Positions 45,205-54,074 of a DNA stretch of 64,000 bases are shown here, one piece after another (within the stretch, counting starts at the first letter, position 1; every line of letters starts with the position of its first letter). The notes beneath the pieces were generated by a model that was not told the DNA's origin, searched no databases, and saw nothing but the letters and a program-made list of their open reading frames with translations. Position numbers and translations under genes: made by a program. The DNA lies in NCBI GenBank assembly GCA_910577665.1, contig CAJTOJ010000010.1:49812-113811 (forward strand), in the 5' to 3' direction. This DNA comes from an uncultured Acetatifactor sp. Its GTDB lineage: Bacteria > Bacillota > Clostridia > Lachnospirales > Lachnospiraceae.

Positions 45205-46263
45205 GTGAGAGAGAAGAAAACGAATTTATTCCATGCGGCATATAGGGATACGGACAGTCCGTCCCGTTCCGGTTTCGGTTCCAAAGCCATTCTGGCTGCG
45301 GCAGGCCTTTCTGCTGTGGCAGCCATGGGCGCGGTATGGGGCGCAGGTGGATTCTTCTACCGGCTCTGCCTGACCCAGAAGATGGATAAATCGAAGATTT
45401 TTGCCGCACCCCATAACCAGGGTACCGGAGTGGCCCATTCTACCCTGGATCGGGACAGAGTATGGCTGAAGGAACAGCCAACGGAGGAGAGACTGCTCTT
45501 TTCTGAGGACGGACTGTGTCTGAGAGGACTTCTGCTAAAGGGGCAGCCAGGGGATCCCTGGGTGATCCTGTGCCACGGCTATACGGGCCGTGCCGAGGAT
45601 ATGGCAGATTTTGCCCGCCGGTTCCATGACAGAGGCTACCAGGTGCTGATGCCGGATGCCAGGGGTCATGGGAAGAGCGAGGGAGATTACATTGGCATGG
45701 GCTGGCCGGACAGGCGTGATATCGTCCGCTGGGCCCAGTACCTGGTGTGGAAAGAGCAGGCCGGACAGGTTGTACTGCTGGGAGTATCCATGGGCGGCGC
45801 CACGGTGATGATGGCATCGGGGGAGGAACTGCCCGCCCAGGTATGTGCCATTGTGGAGGATTGTGGATTTACCTCCGCATGGGACGAGTTCCATTACCAG
45901 TTGAAGATGCTGTTCCACCTGCCTGCGTTTCCACTGCTGCATGTAACGGAACTGTATACCAGGGTGAAGGCAGGCTACAGCCTGTGGCAGGCCAGCGCCT
46001 TGAAGCAGGTGGCGAAATGCCGCATCCCTATGCTGTTCATCCACGGCAAAAAAGATACCTTTGTGCCCTTTAGGATGCTGCAGCCCCTGTATGAGGCGGC
46101 AGTCTGTCCCAAGGAATGCTTTGTGGTGGAGAACGCAGGCCATGGGGAATCCAAGATGGCAGAACCTGTGACATACTGGGACAGGATCTTTGCCTTCCTG
46201 GGGCAATATGTGGACGCTCCCTGCCACACCACACCATCAGACGGCTTGTCAGAGCCAGTCTGA
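45205..46263 (+). CDS. Membrane-anchored alpha/beta hydrolase
   Basis: A 352-residue protein. One N-terminal transmembrane helix (about 26-50, Ala-rich) anchors an alpha/beta hydrolase of the BAAT/dienelactone-like 'YqkD' type: 'VILCHGYTGRAEDM' (oxyanion), 'MPDARGHGKSEG', nucleophile elbow 'LGVSMGGATVMMAS', acid 'HGKKDTFVPF' and catalytic His in 'ENAGHGES'. It starts at GTG 45205 after AAAGGCGGGG. The substrate is unknown, probably an ester or thioester. The 321-base gap after it (46264-46584) contains the consensus promoter at 46479 and no gene. Confidence 0.9.
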   Translation: MREKKTNLFHAAYRDTDSPSRSGFGSKAILAAAGLSAVAAMGAVWGAGGFFYRLCLTQKMDKSKIFAAPHNQGTGVAHSTLDRDRVWLKEQPTEERLLFSEDGLCLRGLLLKGQPGDPWVILCHGYTGRAEDMADFARRFHDRGYQVLMPDARGHGKSEGDYIGMGWPDRRDIVRWAQYLVWKEQAGQVVLLGVSMGGATVMMASGEELPAQVCAIVEDCGFTSAWDEFHYQLKMLFHLPAFPLLHVTELYTRVKAGYSLWQASALKQVAKCRIPMLFIHGKKDTFVPFRMLQPLYEAAVCPKECFVVENAGHGESKMAEPVTYWDRIFAFLGQYVDAPCHTTPSDGLSEPV

Positions 46264-46478
46264 TCCGGCGGCCCATTTGCCTGGGCCTTTTCGGACATCC
46301 GTTCTGGATGGTTCCCTCTACCCGATAAATGAGAATGAAAGAGTTTCCTGATAATAGGCTCGGAGAATAGGCTCCAGCTTACCCTGGCGTATGGCGGTAA
46401 ATATTTTTCTCATAATCCAGGCCGTAAAGGCCCTTATGGCAGATGTTGCTTGGAATGTCAAAGCCTGTCGAATTATAA

Positions 46479-46507
46479 TTGACATTTATTGCAAAATAAA
46501 ATATAAT
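46479..46507 (+). promoter_or_regulatory. Consensus sigma-A promoter
   Basis: An exact TTGACA (46479-46484), a 17-base AT-rich spacer and an exact TATAAT (46502-46507) lie about 78 bases before the large HTH regulator. It is the best promoter match in the window. Confidence 0.88.
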
Positions 46508-46584
46508 TTTGCTATATGATTCTACGGATAAAAGCTTTTGAATCCTGGCAGGTGTAAGAATGCAAGGTACAGGGAGGGGAAGCA

Positions 46585-48501
46585 ATGGGGGACAGGAAGG
46601 CCAGGGAAGATTTAGGCATCTACATCAGTGACCTGCGGGAGAAGAAGGGATATGCCCTGGAACAGGTCTGTGAGGGACTGTGTACAGCACAGCAGCTTTC
46701 CCGGTATGAGCGGGGGGAGAAGGCAGTATCCAAGCTGCTACAGGATGCCCTGCTGGAGAGGCTGGGGGCAGGGGCAGAGGACTATGAGCATTATCTGAAC
46801 TACAAGGATTACGACCACTGGGAGATGCGGCAGCGGATCCTGTACCGTATCCAGCGTGGGAAGACGGAAGGGGCGAAGCAGTTGCTTGCGGATTACCACA
46901 GCCGCTATGTGGGAGATGCCGCTGGCAGCAGGAAGGTGGCAGACAGGCTGGAATACCAGTTTTATCTCAGTATGCTGGCCCAGGTCCGCGGCCAGGAAGG
47001 GGCAGACAGGGAGGAACTGCACACCCTTCTGGAGACCGCAGTGGGACTGACGATGCCGGGACTGTGGGAAAAGCCCCTGGCGGGCCGGGTATTCTCCTTC
47101 AAGGAGCTGAACCTGGTGCTGGAGGCAGAGCAGGTCCGGGAGGGTGGTTCCAGGCCGGAGCATTATAGGGAGGTTATATCTTATATAGAGGCGTCTGGGG
47201 CAGATGCTCTGGGACTGGCCAAGATCTATCCCAAGGCCGTGTATCTCCTGTGCCGGTGCAGCGTGCCAGGGGATGGGTTGCCGGAAGAAACCCTCCTGGA
47301 ATTGTGCAATCACGGGGTGGAGATCCTGCGGGAAGGGAACCGGATGTATTACCTGTGGGAACTTTTGGATCTGCGGGAGCACTATCTGGGAAGGATCCTG
47401 GGGAAAGCAGCGGAAGATAGAGAAGGGGGAATATCTGGGGAGCTTGTCTGTCTGAGCCAGGAAAACGCAGCGTGGAAGAAGGCCCTGGAGAACGTATATG
47501 CCCAGTACCAGGTACCCAGGGAGACATCTTCCTATTGTTATCTGTACATGGAAAAAGGCGTGTTCTGTAGCAATGATGTAATCCGCATCCGGCGCAGGAT
47601 GCTGGGCATGAGCAGGAAGGAGCTGCGGGAAGGGATCTGTGACAAGAAGACACTGGAGCGCCTGGAGAACAGGAAAAGCAATCCTCACAGATGGGAGGTG
47701 GAAGAACTGTTCCGTCGTCTGGGTCTAGCCGGGACATTGACACGCACGGAACTGATCACTGAGAGCCAGGAAGCCAGGCACCTGATGACAAGGCTGGGGC
47801 AGTATGTCAATAACCGTGAGGCAGAGAAGGCAGAGGCTGTCCTGGCCCAGGTGAAAAACATGGTATCCGTGGACATGAAGTGGAACAGACAGACATTGAT
47901 GCGGCAGGAGGTGAATATACAAGAGGAACTACAGAAGATAAACAGGGAGACATACTGCAGGCGGATGCAGGAGGCACTGGAACTGACCCTGCCTTTCCAG
48001 GCCTTCCTACAGGAGGGGGAGAAACATCTGTCCCATGAGGAACAGGCCTGTATTCAGAATCTGATGCAGGGCATGGACAAAGAAAGGGAGGAATTCCGGA
48101 TCTGTCTGGAGCGTTTTGAGGAAATGTACCGTCCTGTGGCAGAAGGGGAACTGCTGGGAACCATGAGTATGGTATATGGGCTGGTCATGGGATACGTGGC
48201 CAGTGAACTTGGGAACCTTGGGGAGTATGACAGGTCAGACTGGTATAATGACAAAAAGATAGAGGAAGATTTGTACTCCCGCAGGCTGACGTCCATTGCA
48301 GATGGCTTGTATTGTCGCTGGTGGAATCATGAACAGCGGAAAAAGAGGGGGATTCCTACGGACAGGGAACTGGATGGGGAGGAAGAACTGACAGACTGTA
48401 TCTGGTTTTGCAGGCTGGGCAGACAGACACACGATGAATCCTTCCTTGAGGAAAAGCTAAGACAGTTGAGTGAAAAGAAGCAGATGAGCGAAGACATATG
48501 A
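46585..48501 (+). CDS. Large regulator with two XRE-type HTH domains
   Basis: A 638-residue cytoplasmic protein. The N-terminal Cro/C1-type HTH (about 9-58) reads 'ISDLREKKGYALEQVCEGL' with 'QLSRYERGEKAV'. A second HTH-like unit is seen near 330-380 ('IRRRMLGMSRKELREGICDK' with 'TLERLENRKS'). Between and after them are helical, TPR-like stretches, as in peptide-responsive Rgg/PlcR-style regulators though much longer. It could sense a peptide or partner protein. AGGGAGGGGAAGCA precedes the ATG and a perfect promoter drives it. Downstream and divergent to it lies a small secreted-peptide gene, which may be a coincidence. Confidence 0.85.
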   Translation: MGDRKAREDLGIYISDLREKKGYALEQVCEGLCTAQQLSRYERGEKAVSKLLQDALLERLGAGAEDYEHYLNYKDYDHWEMRQRILYRIQRGKTEGAKQLLADYHSRYVGDAAGSRKVADRLEYQFYLSMLAQVRGQEGADREELHTLLETAVGLTMPGLWEKPLAGRVFSFKELNLVLEAEQVREGGSRPEHYREVISYIEASGADALGLAKIYPKAVYLLCRCSVPGDGLPEETLLELCNHGVEILREGNRMYYLWELLDLREHYLGRILGKAAEDREGGISGELVCLSQENAAWKKALENVYAQYQVPRETSSYCYLYMEKGVFCSNDVIRIRRRMLGMSRKELREGICDKKTLERLENRKSNPHRWEVEELFRRLGLAGTLTRTELITESQEARHLMTRLGQYVNNREAEKAEAVLAQVKNMVSVDMKWNRQTLMRQEVNIQEELQKINRETYCRRMQEALELTLPFQAFLQEGEKHLSHEEQACIQNLMQGMDKEREEFRICLERFEEMYRPVAEGELLGTMSMVYGLVMGYVASELGNLGEYDRSDWYNDKKIEEDLYSRRLTSIADGLYCRWWNHEQRKKRGIPTDRELDGEEELTDCIWFCRLGRQTHDESFLEEKLRQLSEKKQMSEDI

Positions 48502-48558
48502 TCTGCTGTGCTGGCTGGCCAGGAAATCTCACTGGGGCAGCCAGCATAACACATGGGG

Positions 48559-48804
48559 TTACTTTTTTACATCTCTATTTGGGGGACGGTCATCCAGGGG
48601 TGCAATTCCAGGTTCCTGCCCCTTTTCCTGTCCGGGTTTCTCTTCCTTTGCAGGGTTCTGAGGCTCTTCTCCCAGAACCGTAGGACTGCCACCTGGTTCA
48701 CCCGGAAGGAAGATCCCGCCAGAGGGGGATCCCAGGAGAATGGCTGTACATAGAGTCATGGCAGCAGCGAAAGAAAGAAGGTGTTTTACAAGATTTCGTT
48801 TCAT
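48559..48804 (-). CDS. Small secreted peptide, or truncated start of a DUF4127-type protein
   Basis: An 81-residue product with a strong signal peptide ('KHLLSFAAAMTLCTAILLG') and a perfect ribosome site AGGAGGATACC, so it is very likely translated. The mature part is a Pro/Glu/Gly-rich linker ending 'GIAPLDDRPPNRDVKK' before a stop. 'PLDDRPxN' is the characteristic opening of DUF4127 proteins, usually ~500 residues long. The gene may therefore be the N-terminal stub of a lost exported DUF4127 protein; alternatively it is a short secreted peptide in its own right. The 3' sequence up to the neighbouring gene shows no continuation of the domain in any frame. Confidence 0.65.
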   Translation of the reverse strand: MKRNLVKHLLSFAAAMTLCTAILLGSPSGGIFLPGEPGGSPTVLGEEPQNPAKEEKPGQEKGQEPGIAPLDDRPPNRDVKK

Positions 48805-48831
48805 ATTGGTATCCTCCTGTGTAATAGAGTA

Positions 48832-48890
48832 GGTGCCGGGTTACTGTTCATTCGTGCTGCCGTGAACGGAGTAAACAGTAACGGCACCGG
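48832..48890. repeat. MITE-like element, copy 4, internally deleted
   Basis: Only 43 bp (48840-48882) remain. The ends are GTTACTGTTCATTC and GAGTAAACAGTAAC, with 15 bases between them. The flanks GGTGCCGG and GGCACCGG match at six of eight positions. It sits at the upstream edge of duplicated leader A. Confidence 0.7.
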
Positions 48891-48979
48891 CCCGCAGTGC
48901 GGAGCAATCGACTTTCATGCCCTGGTGGTGCATCACCAGGTATATATAGTTTAGTATAAATGAATGGGAAGCATGACGC

Positions 48980-49020
48980 AAGGGACAGATGGGTTGATAT
49001 TTTCAACCCATCTGTCCCTT
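48980..49020 (+). terminator. 18-bp perfect hairpin in leader A
   Basis: AAGGGACAGATGGGTTGA pairs perfectly with 49003-49020 around a 5-base loop. G-U pairs extend the stem on the RNA. An identical copy lies at 56498-56538. There is no clean T-run, so it may be a terminator insulating the promoter that starts in its right arm, or a structured RNA. Confidence 0.6.
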
Positions 49021-49047
49021 GTGTGTATATGGGGAAATTGCTATCAT
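49019..49047 (+). promoter_or_regulatory. Conserved promoter in leader A
   Basis: TTGTGT (49019-49024), a 17-base spacer and TATCAT (49042-49047), followed by GATAAT. The same boxes and spacing are preserved in leader B. Transcription from here would give a ~420-base 5' leader before ATG 49476. Confidence 0.5.
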
Positions 49048-49475
49048 GATAATAGAAGGCTAATAAGTAGGTGTTTCAAGGGAAAGGGGTGGTTCCATTG
49101 TACAGGTAAAGGTAGTACATCAGTGCTGACTGGAGGGCCTTGCAGGAGCAGTGATATTTTTTGAAGATACAACTGAAAGACTGGGAATTTCAATTGTATT
49201 GCTATAGTTGTTTGCCTCGGTTGTAGCATATATTGCATAAGGGAGGATTGTCCCAGATGATAATGTATGGTATGCTAAGAAAATAGGAAGAAAGCTCATA
49301 GAAACTGCCAGTCAGCACAAAGGGAGATGCAACAGGATTTGGAAGATAGTCACAGGGTGGGGCAGCCATCTGTGTGACAGGAATCCGTCAAAGTGGTTTT
49401 CCGCCTTTTGACTGAGGGAGACAATAGATGGGAAGGACAGGCTTGGACGGGAACAAAAGAAGGGAGAATATTTTT

Positions 49476-49874
49476 ATGAAGATGAAGAGAATCGTTGTGG
49501 CGCTGGTGTGTGCGGCATCTGTGTTGGCGAGCGTGGTGCCTGTGAGTGCGAAAGAGAGGGCGGGCCATGTGTGTGTCTGGGGATCGGAACAAACAGAGGC
49601 GACAAGTGGATACTGGTATGCAAACGATACTTATCACAAACAGTCTTATAGAGTGGTAAAATATTGCCAGGATTATCCTACCTGTGGAAAAGTAAACGTT
49701 ATAAGGACAGGGGAAAACCAGGGAACCCATAGTTGGTCTGACGCTTATGACCAAGGACACCGAGGCGAGGATGAACATGCATTCAAACTGAAATGTGGAA
49801 CTTGCGGCGGTGGTCCGGAAATTCGGATCATATGCAATTACAATACGACAGGACGCCACAATACACCGTGGTAA
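49476..49874 (+). CDS. Small secreted Cys/His-rich protein (module A)
   Basis: A 132-residue protein with signal peptide 'MKRIVVALVCAASVLASVVP' cleaved after 'VSA', leaving about 107 residues. The mature part has cysteines in 'HVCVW', 'KYCQDYPTCGK', 'LKCGTCGGG' and 'IICNY', plus several histidines, suggesting a small metal-binding or disulfide-stabilised fold. No known family is recognised. ATG 49476 follows AAGGGAG and is preferred over ATG 49428. It precedes a lipoprotein gene by 108 bases. The same pairing recurs at 56890/57295, so the two products probably work together at the cell surface. Confidence 0.75.
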   Translation: MKMKRIVVALVCAASVLASVVPVSAKERAGHVCVWGSEQTEATSGYWYANDTYHKQSYRVVKYCQDYPTCGKVNVIRTGENQGTHSWSDAYDQGHRGEDEHAFKLKCGTCGGGPEIRIICNYNTTGRHNTPW

Positions 49875-49910
49875 AAAGGCTGCTTAATGCCAGGTGGCTT
49901 GGTTGCGTAT

Positions 49911-49940
49911 ATTCGGCCTGGGACTTGTCCCAGGTCGAAT
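49911..49940 (+). terminator. 13-bp hairpin between the module A genes
   Basis: A 13-bp stem with one G-T pair and a CTTG tetraloop lies between the small secreted gene and the lipoprotein gene. No T-run follows directly, so partial termination or mRNA processing, setting the ratio of the two products, is plausible. Confidence 0.5.
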
Positions 49941-49982
49941 AGTTGTATTCTGATTTTAGAAAACATCAGAGGAGTAGTTTTT

Positions 49983-52217
49983 ATGAAAAAGTGGGGATAT
50001 CGAAATGGTATCCTGTGCCTTCTGCTGGCAGCACTGCTTTCCCTGCCTGCCTGCGGAAAGGAAGAGCGGGAACGTGGAATTGACGGCTATGTGTATGTGG
50101 CAGAACAGCTTGCTGGTACAGAGCACTGGGGGCAGGATGTGAAGAACAGTGACAGTGGGCTGTATTACATGGATGAGGGTGTCCTGTACCGGATCCCTCT
50201 GGGGGAAGATGGCAGTCCGGAAGGAACCAGGGGAGAGAAAGTGCCAGGCGGGAAGGGAATGTATGACTACACAGTGGACGCAGGAGGAAATGTATACTAT
50301 TACAGTCCTGTGATGGACATATTGGATTCCGGTAATACAGAACTGAAAGGCGGGACACTGACCCGGTACCGGGAGGACGGCAGCCAGGATTACTGCCTTT
50401 CCCTGGAAGGCAGGAGTGCCGTATACACCGGCGGGGCCATCAACCCCGGTTCCCTGGTGGTGGGCAGCGGGAACCGGCTGTTCCTGATGATGGGTGATGC
50501 CATCCTGGTGGTGGATCAGGAGGGAACAATTGTCAGTGCAGCGGATATCAGCGGCATACGTCCCGGCATGGACTGGGGGACGGAGAAGCTGATGGAAGGG
50601 GAGGACGGCAGGGTCTATTACCTGGTTTCAGCGGGACGCAGGAGCCTGTACGAGCTGGTGGAAGACGGCAGCACCTACAGTCTCCGGAGTTGTTCCTTGA
50701 ATGGTCTGGAGACAGAAGGCAGAAGTGTTGGTTTCGATTTCTATGGTTCCCGCCAGGGGGTGATGTACAGTAGCACAGATGGTATCCTGTATCGCTACAG
50801 TGCCAGGGAGGATGCCTGGCAGGAACTGCTGCGCTGGGGGGACAGCAACCTGGGACGGGCAGCCAGCGAAGTGCTGTGGCTCCCGGGGGAAAAGCTGCTC
50901 ACATCCTATCAGATATATAAAAATAACAGTTCCAGGAATGAGTTCTATCTGCTGGACAGGAGGAGAGTGGAGGAGCTGCCGGAGAGGGAGGAACTGGTTA
51001 TGGCCTGTTGGGATAGCCTGGATGCTGACCTGGAGGATGCAGTGATCCGGTTCAACAGGGAAAGTGACAGGTATCACATTACTGTGCAACTGTATGAGGA
51101 TGAGGACTGGCTGGATGCGAAGCTGGTCTCTTCTGACCCGCCGGATATGCTGGTTCTGTTGCCGTTGAATGTCAGAAAATATGGTGGAAAGCAGATACTG
51201 GAGGATCTGGATCCTTACCTGGTAGAAAGCAGTATGCTGGATCGGGAGGATTTCCTGGCTGCCCCCCTGGAAGGCTATACCATAGAGGGAAGGCTGGTGG
51301 GGATTCCTTCAGAGTTCGTCTGCCATACCCTGGTGGCAGACAGGCCGGCGGCAGGAACACAGGCTGGCTGGAGCCTGGAGGATATCATGGCACTGACAGA
51401 GCAATACCCCCACAGGAAGCTGAACGGCAATTATATTCTCTGGAATCTCAAGAACCTGTGTGGGGATTACATCATGGATACCTTTATAGACAGGGACAAC
51501 GGGGTGTGCCACCTGGACACTGAGGAATTCCGCAGCCTGTTGCTATGGCTGGAAGAAAGCTGCGGGAACCTGACGGATCCCTCCATCATTGCGGAAGTGG
51601 AGAATCCGCTGATTTTCCGGGGAATGGTGCGTAACATTGTGGACTACATGGGAAATGTATCACGTCTGGGCGATGACATGATATCCATGGGATATCCGTC
51701 CCCGGATGGCAGTCCCAGGTATCAGGCAGGGGCATTCCGGGCGGTGGGTATCATATCGAAATCCCGGCACAAGGAAGGGGCCTGGCAGTTTATCGAGTAT
51801 TTCCTGTGCCACCAGGAAGCAGATTGTGGGGCTTATGCAAATATGCCCACCCGCAGGGATCTTCTGGAGGAAGTGCTGGAGGATGCCATGACACCCCGGT
51901 ATGTAAAGATTGGCGATGAAATATCCCTGGATAAGGCGGGGAATCCTATCATGCTGCCAAAATGGACAACAGGCTTTTGGAACCTGCACGGGGAATATGT
52001 GTGGGAATCTTATGAATATGCTACGAAGGAGGAGGTGGATGGTCTGCTGGAACTGATATCCCAGGCGGATTTCTCCCCGGAGGATGGCCTGGAGACGGCT
52101 GTGATGGACATCATTGCCGAGGAGGCAGGCAGTTACCTGGACGGGAGCAAGCCCTTAGAAGAGGTGACGAAGATCATCCAGGGCAGGGTGAGCACCCTGG
52201 TGCAGGAGAATATGTGA
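49983..52217 (+). CDS. Lipoprotein with propeller-like and solute-binding-like halves (module A)
   Basis: A 744-residue surface lipoprotein with signal and lipobox 'LLSLPAC'. Residues about 30-340 show repeated short beta motifs with Gly/Asp turns ('GNVYYYSP', 'GRVYYLVS', 'GVMYSSTDGILYRYSA'), as in beta-propellers. From about 345 on it resembles family 1 extracellular solute-binding proteins ('ELVMACWDSLDADLEDAVIR', 'RFNRESDRYHITVQLY', 'KEGAWQFIEYFL', 'MPTRRDLLEEVLEDAM'). No sugar-ABC permease genes accompany it, so it is an orphan and may sense rather than import a ligand. GAGGAG precedes ATG 49983; the upstream ATG 49887 would hide the signal peptide. It is a paralogue of 57295-59598. Confidence 0.82.
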   Translation: MKKWGYRNGILCLLLAALLSLPACGKEERERGIDGYVYVAEQLAGTEHWGQDVKNSDSGLYYMDEGVLYRIPLGEDGSPEGTRGEKVPGGKGMYDYTVDAGGNVYYYSPVMDILDSGNTELKGGTLTRYREDGSQDYCLSLEGRSAVYTGGAINPGSLVVGSGNRLFLMMGDAILVVDQEGTIVSAADISGIRPGMDWGTEKLMEGEDGRVYYLVSAGRRSLYELVEDGSTYSLRSCSLNGLETEGRSVGFDFYGSRQGVMYSSTDGILYRYSAREDAWQELLRWGDSNLGRAASEVLWLPGEKLLTSYQIYKNNSSRNEFYLLDRRRVEELPEREELVMACWDSLDADLEDAVIRFNRESDRYHITVQLYEDEDWLDAKLVSSDPPDMLVLLPLNVRKYGGKQILEDLDPYLVESSMLDREDFLAAPLEGYTIEGRLVGIPSEFVCHTLVADRPAAGTQAGWSLEDIMALTEQYPHRKLNGNYILWNLKNLCGDYIMDTFIDRDNGVCHLDTEEFRSLLLWLEESCGNLTDPSIIAEVENPLIFRGMVRNIVDYMGNVSRLGDDMISMGYPSPDGSPRYQAGAFRAVGIISKSRHKEGAWQFIEYFLCHQEADCGAYANMPTRRDLLEEVLEDAMTPRYVKIGDEISLDKAGNPIMLPKWTTGFWNLHGEYVWESYEYATKEEVDGLLELISQADFSPEDGLETAVMDIIAEEAGSYLDGSKPLEEVTKIIQGRVSTLVQENM

Positions 52218-52233
52218 GCAGAAGGTACAAATT

Positions 52234-52255
52234 CGGGGAGGAGACCGTCCTCCCG
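52234..52255. terminator. Bidirectional terminator between convergent genes
   Basis: GGGAGGA / TCCTCCC pair around a 5-base loop in the 39-base gap between the module A lipoprotein and the minus-strand ABC exporter. TTT follows on the plus strand. Confidence 0.55.
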
Positions 52256-52256
52256 T

Positions 52257-54074
52257 TTACGATTTATACCACTGCTCCTGTGCCTCATAGAGTCTTTTGT
52301 ATTCCCCCTCCTGGGTGAGCAGCTCCTCGTGGGTGCCAAGCTGCACTGCCTCCCCGTCTTTCATGACCAGAATACGGTCCGCCAGCCTCACAGAACCCAG
52401 GCGGTGGGTCACGATGACAGCAGACTTATCCCGGGCGATTTCGGCAAAACGATTATAAATCCTTGTTTCCTCATATGGGTCGATGGCAGCCGTGGGTTCG
52501 TCCAGAATGATCAAGTCATGGCTTCGAAAGAATCCCCTGGCAATTGCAACGCGCTGCCACTGGCCTCCGGACAGGTCAATGCCGTCAAATTCCCGGGAAA
52601 GCATGGTATCATACCCCTTGGGAAATGCATCGGGATCTGTTCCCGCCATGGCGCATACACTGTCTAGATGGTTCTTTCCCCAGTCCTCTCCGGGATCGCC
52701 GATGACGATATTTTCGGCCAGGGTCATCTGATAGCGCTGGAATTTCTGGAATACCGCGGAGGTCTTGCCGGTGAGGGCGGCCATGGCAAGCTCCCTGGTG
52801 TCTATGCCATTTTTCTTTACCGTGCCCTCCCCAGGCAGGTAGAGTCCGGCCATCAGGCGGATCAGGGTGGATTTTCCGGAACCATTTTCCCCTACCACTG
52901 CCAGGGTCTCTCCCTTATGTAGTGTCAGGCTCACGTTTTTTACAGCATATTTCACAGGTTCTGTGGTTCCATCCTCCTTTTTTCCAGCCGGGTAGGAGAA
53001 GCTTACATTTTCCAGCACGATATCCCCCCAGTCTGGCGCATCCTGGCGCTGTCCGATTCGTTCCTCCATGGCCAGGAAATTCAGGTAATTGCGGATGGAA
53101 CCCGCATTCGCGGCCATCTCTCCTATATGGCGGCAGATGACCTCTTCCATGACGTTGTACAGCATGCCTATGGAATTGAAGACCGCTGCGAAAGCCCCCA
53201 CCGTTACCTCCTGTTTCATCAGGGCGTCATACAGCATCCAGAGAATGGTGCAGTAGCCTCCCACTGTGACGGTGCGCATGGCAAGCTCGAACAGGTTCGA
53301 TCTCATGGTAGCCTTGAACTTCAGCTTCTGTAGGGAGATAAGGCTCTCCTGATACAGCTTTTTGAAGTAGGAGAAACTTCCCAGAATGCGGGTCTCCTTG
53401 AAATATTCCCGGCCCGCCATACAGGTCTCATAGTATTCATATTCCCTGCGGACCGGAGCCGAGGCGTCTTCCAGATGGGAAAAGACTTTCACGCGGAGCA
53501 GCTGCGCCAGGGCGGTGGGAAGGAAGATGATGACAATGGCGCTGGCCAGAATCGGTTTCAGGGAAAAGAGATACCAGCCCATGAAAACGAAATAGGGAAT
53601 ATAAAAAGTCAGAATAGCAAGCACATTATAGACATACCAGAAAGCACTGTTTTTCCCCTGTTCTGCCTTGTTGATGTCATCCAGTTTTTCCGTGTCCTCA
53701 AAGACAGCTGGATCCAGCCGGGCGATTTTCTTCTGGATGGCTATGGACAGATGGGCGCCGGCCTTTCCGTCCACCACGCCTGGCAGAAAATTAGCGGCAC
53801 CGTTCAGCACTTGACAGGCCACATTGGCAATGCCCAGGAACGCCAGCGCAAGAAAGGCCTGGGAAATCCCGGTCTTTCCCCTGGCTGCATCCACCGCGCT
53901 GTCGAAAAAGTGCTGCTGCATCATGGTTTCCACGCCGAAGGAGATGCCATGGAAAAAGCCCAGAAGTATGTTTACCAGAAACAGAAAGGGTGCCGCCTTT
54001 ATCATCACTGGCAGGAGTTTTCCGAAAGCCCCTGTCATGGTTTTCTTGTTTTTCATCTTGCTCTGCTTTTTCAT
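52257..54074 (-). CDS. ABC exporter half-transporter, second subunit
   Basis: A 605-residue exporter with a six-helix membrane domain (about 25-325) and an ATPase domain: Walker A 'GENGSGKST', signature 'LSGGQWQR', Walker B 'LIILDEPTAAID' and H-loop 'IVTHRLGS'. The ATG overlaps the stop of the preceding exporter gene by 4 bases (ATGA), so the two subunits are translationally coupled and almost surely dimerise. The 'SGGQWQR' signature is shared by both and is typical of a class of Lachnospiraceae peptide/drug exporters. AAGGAGCTGG is the ribosome site. The exporter is flanked on both sides by the duplicated lipoprotein modules. Confidence 0.93.
   Translation of the reverse strand: MKKQSKMKNKKTMTGAFGKLLPVMIKAAPFLFLVNILLGFFHGISFGVETMMQQHFFDSAVDAARGKTGISQAFLALAFLGIANVACQVLNGAANFLPGVVDGKAGAHLSIAIQKKIARLDPAVFEDTEKLDDINKAEQGKNSAFWYVYNVLAILTFYIPYFVFMGWYLFSLKPILASAIVIIFLPTALAQLLRVKVFSHLEDASAPVRREYEYYETCMAGREYFKETRILGSFSYFKKLYQESLISLQKLKFKATMRSNLFELAMRTVTVGGYCTILWMLYDALMKQEVTVGAFAAVFNSIGMLYNVMEEVICRHIGEMAANAGSIRNYLNFLAMEERIGQRQDAPDWGDIVLENVSFSYPAGKKEDGTTEPVKYAVKNVSLTLHKGETLAVVGENGSGKSTLIRLMAGLYLPGEGTVKKNGIDTRELAMAALTGKTSAVFQKFQRYQMTLAENIVIGDPGEDWGKNHLDSVCAMAGTDPDAFPKGYDTMLSREFDGIDLSGGQWQRVAIARGFFRSHDLIILDEPTAAIDPYEETRIYNRFAEIARDKSAVIVTHRLGSVRLADRILVMKDGEAVQLGTHEELLTQEGEYKRLYEAQEQWYKS

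Larger units (their letters stand above)
48903..49335 (+). repeat. Duplicated leader A (paralogous to 56263-56815)
   Basis: Blocks of this noncoding region recur at 56263-56815. They are AGCAATCGACTTTCATGCC with a GGTGG hairpin (48903-48940), a ~100-base block with a long hairpin and promoter (48962-49055), 'TTCCATTGTACAGGT' near 49092, and a ~90-base block at 49240-49335. Gene-free stretch 48805-49475 consists mainly of this leader. Confidence 0.85.

Noticed and set aside
44939..45208. 89-codon frame before the alpha/beta hydrolase
   Set aside because: Arg/Trp-rich and out of frame with the more protein-like interrupted frame at 44935-45165; no ribosome site.
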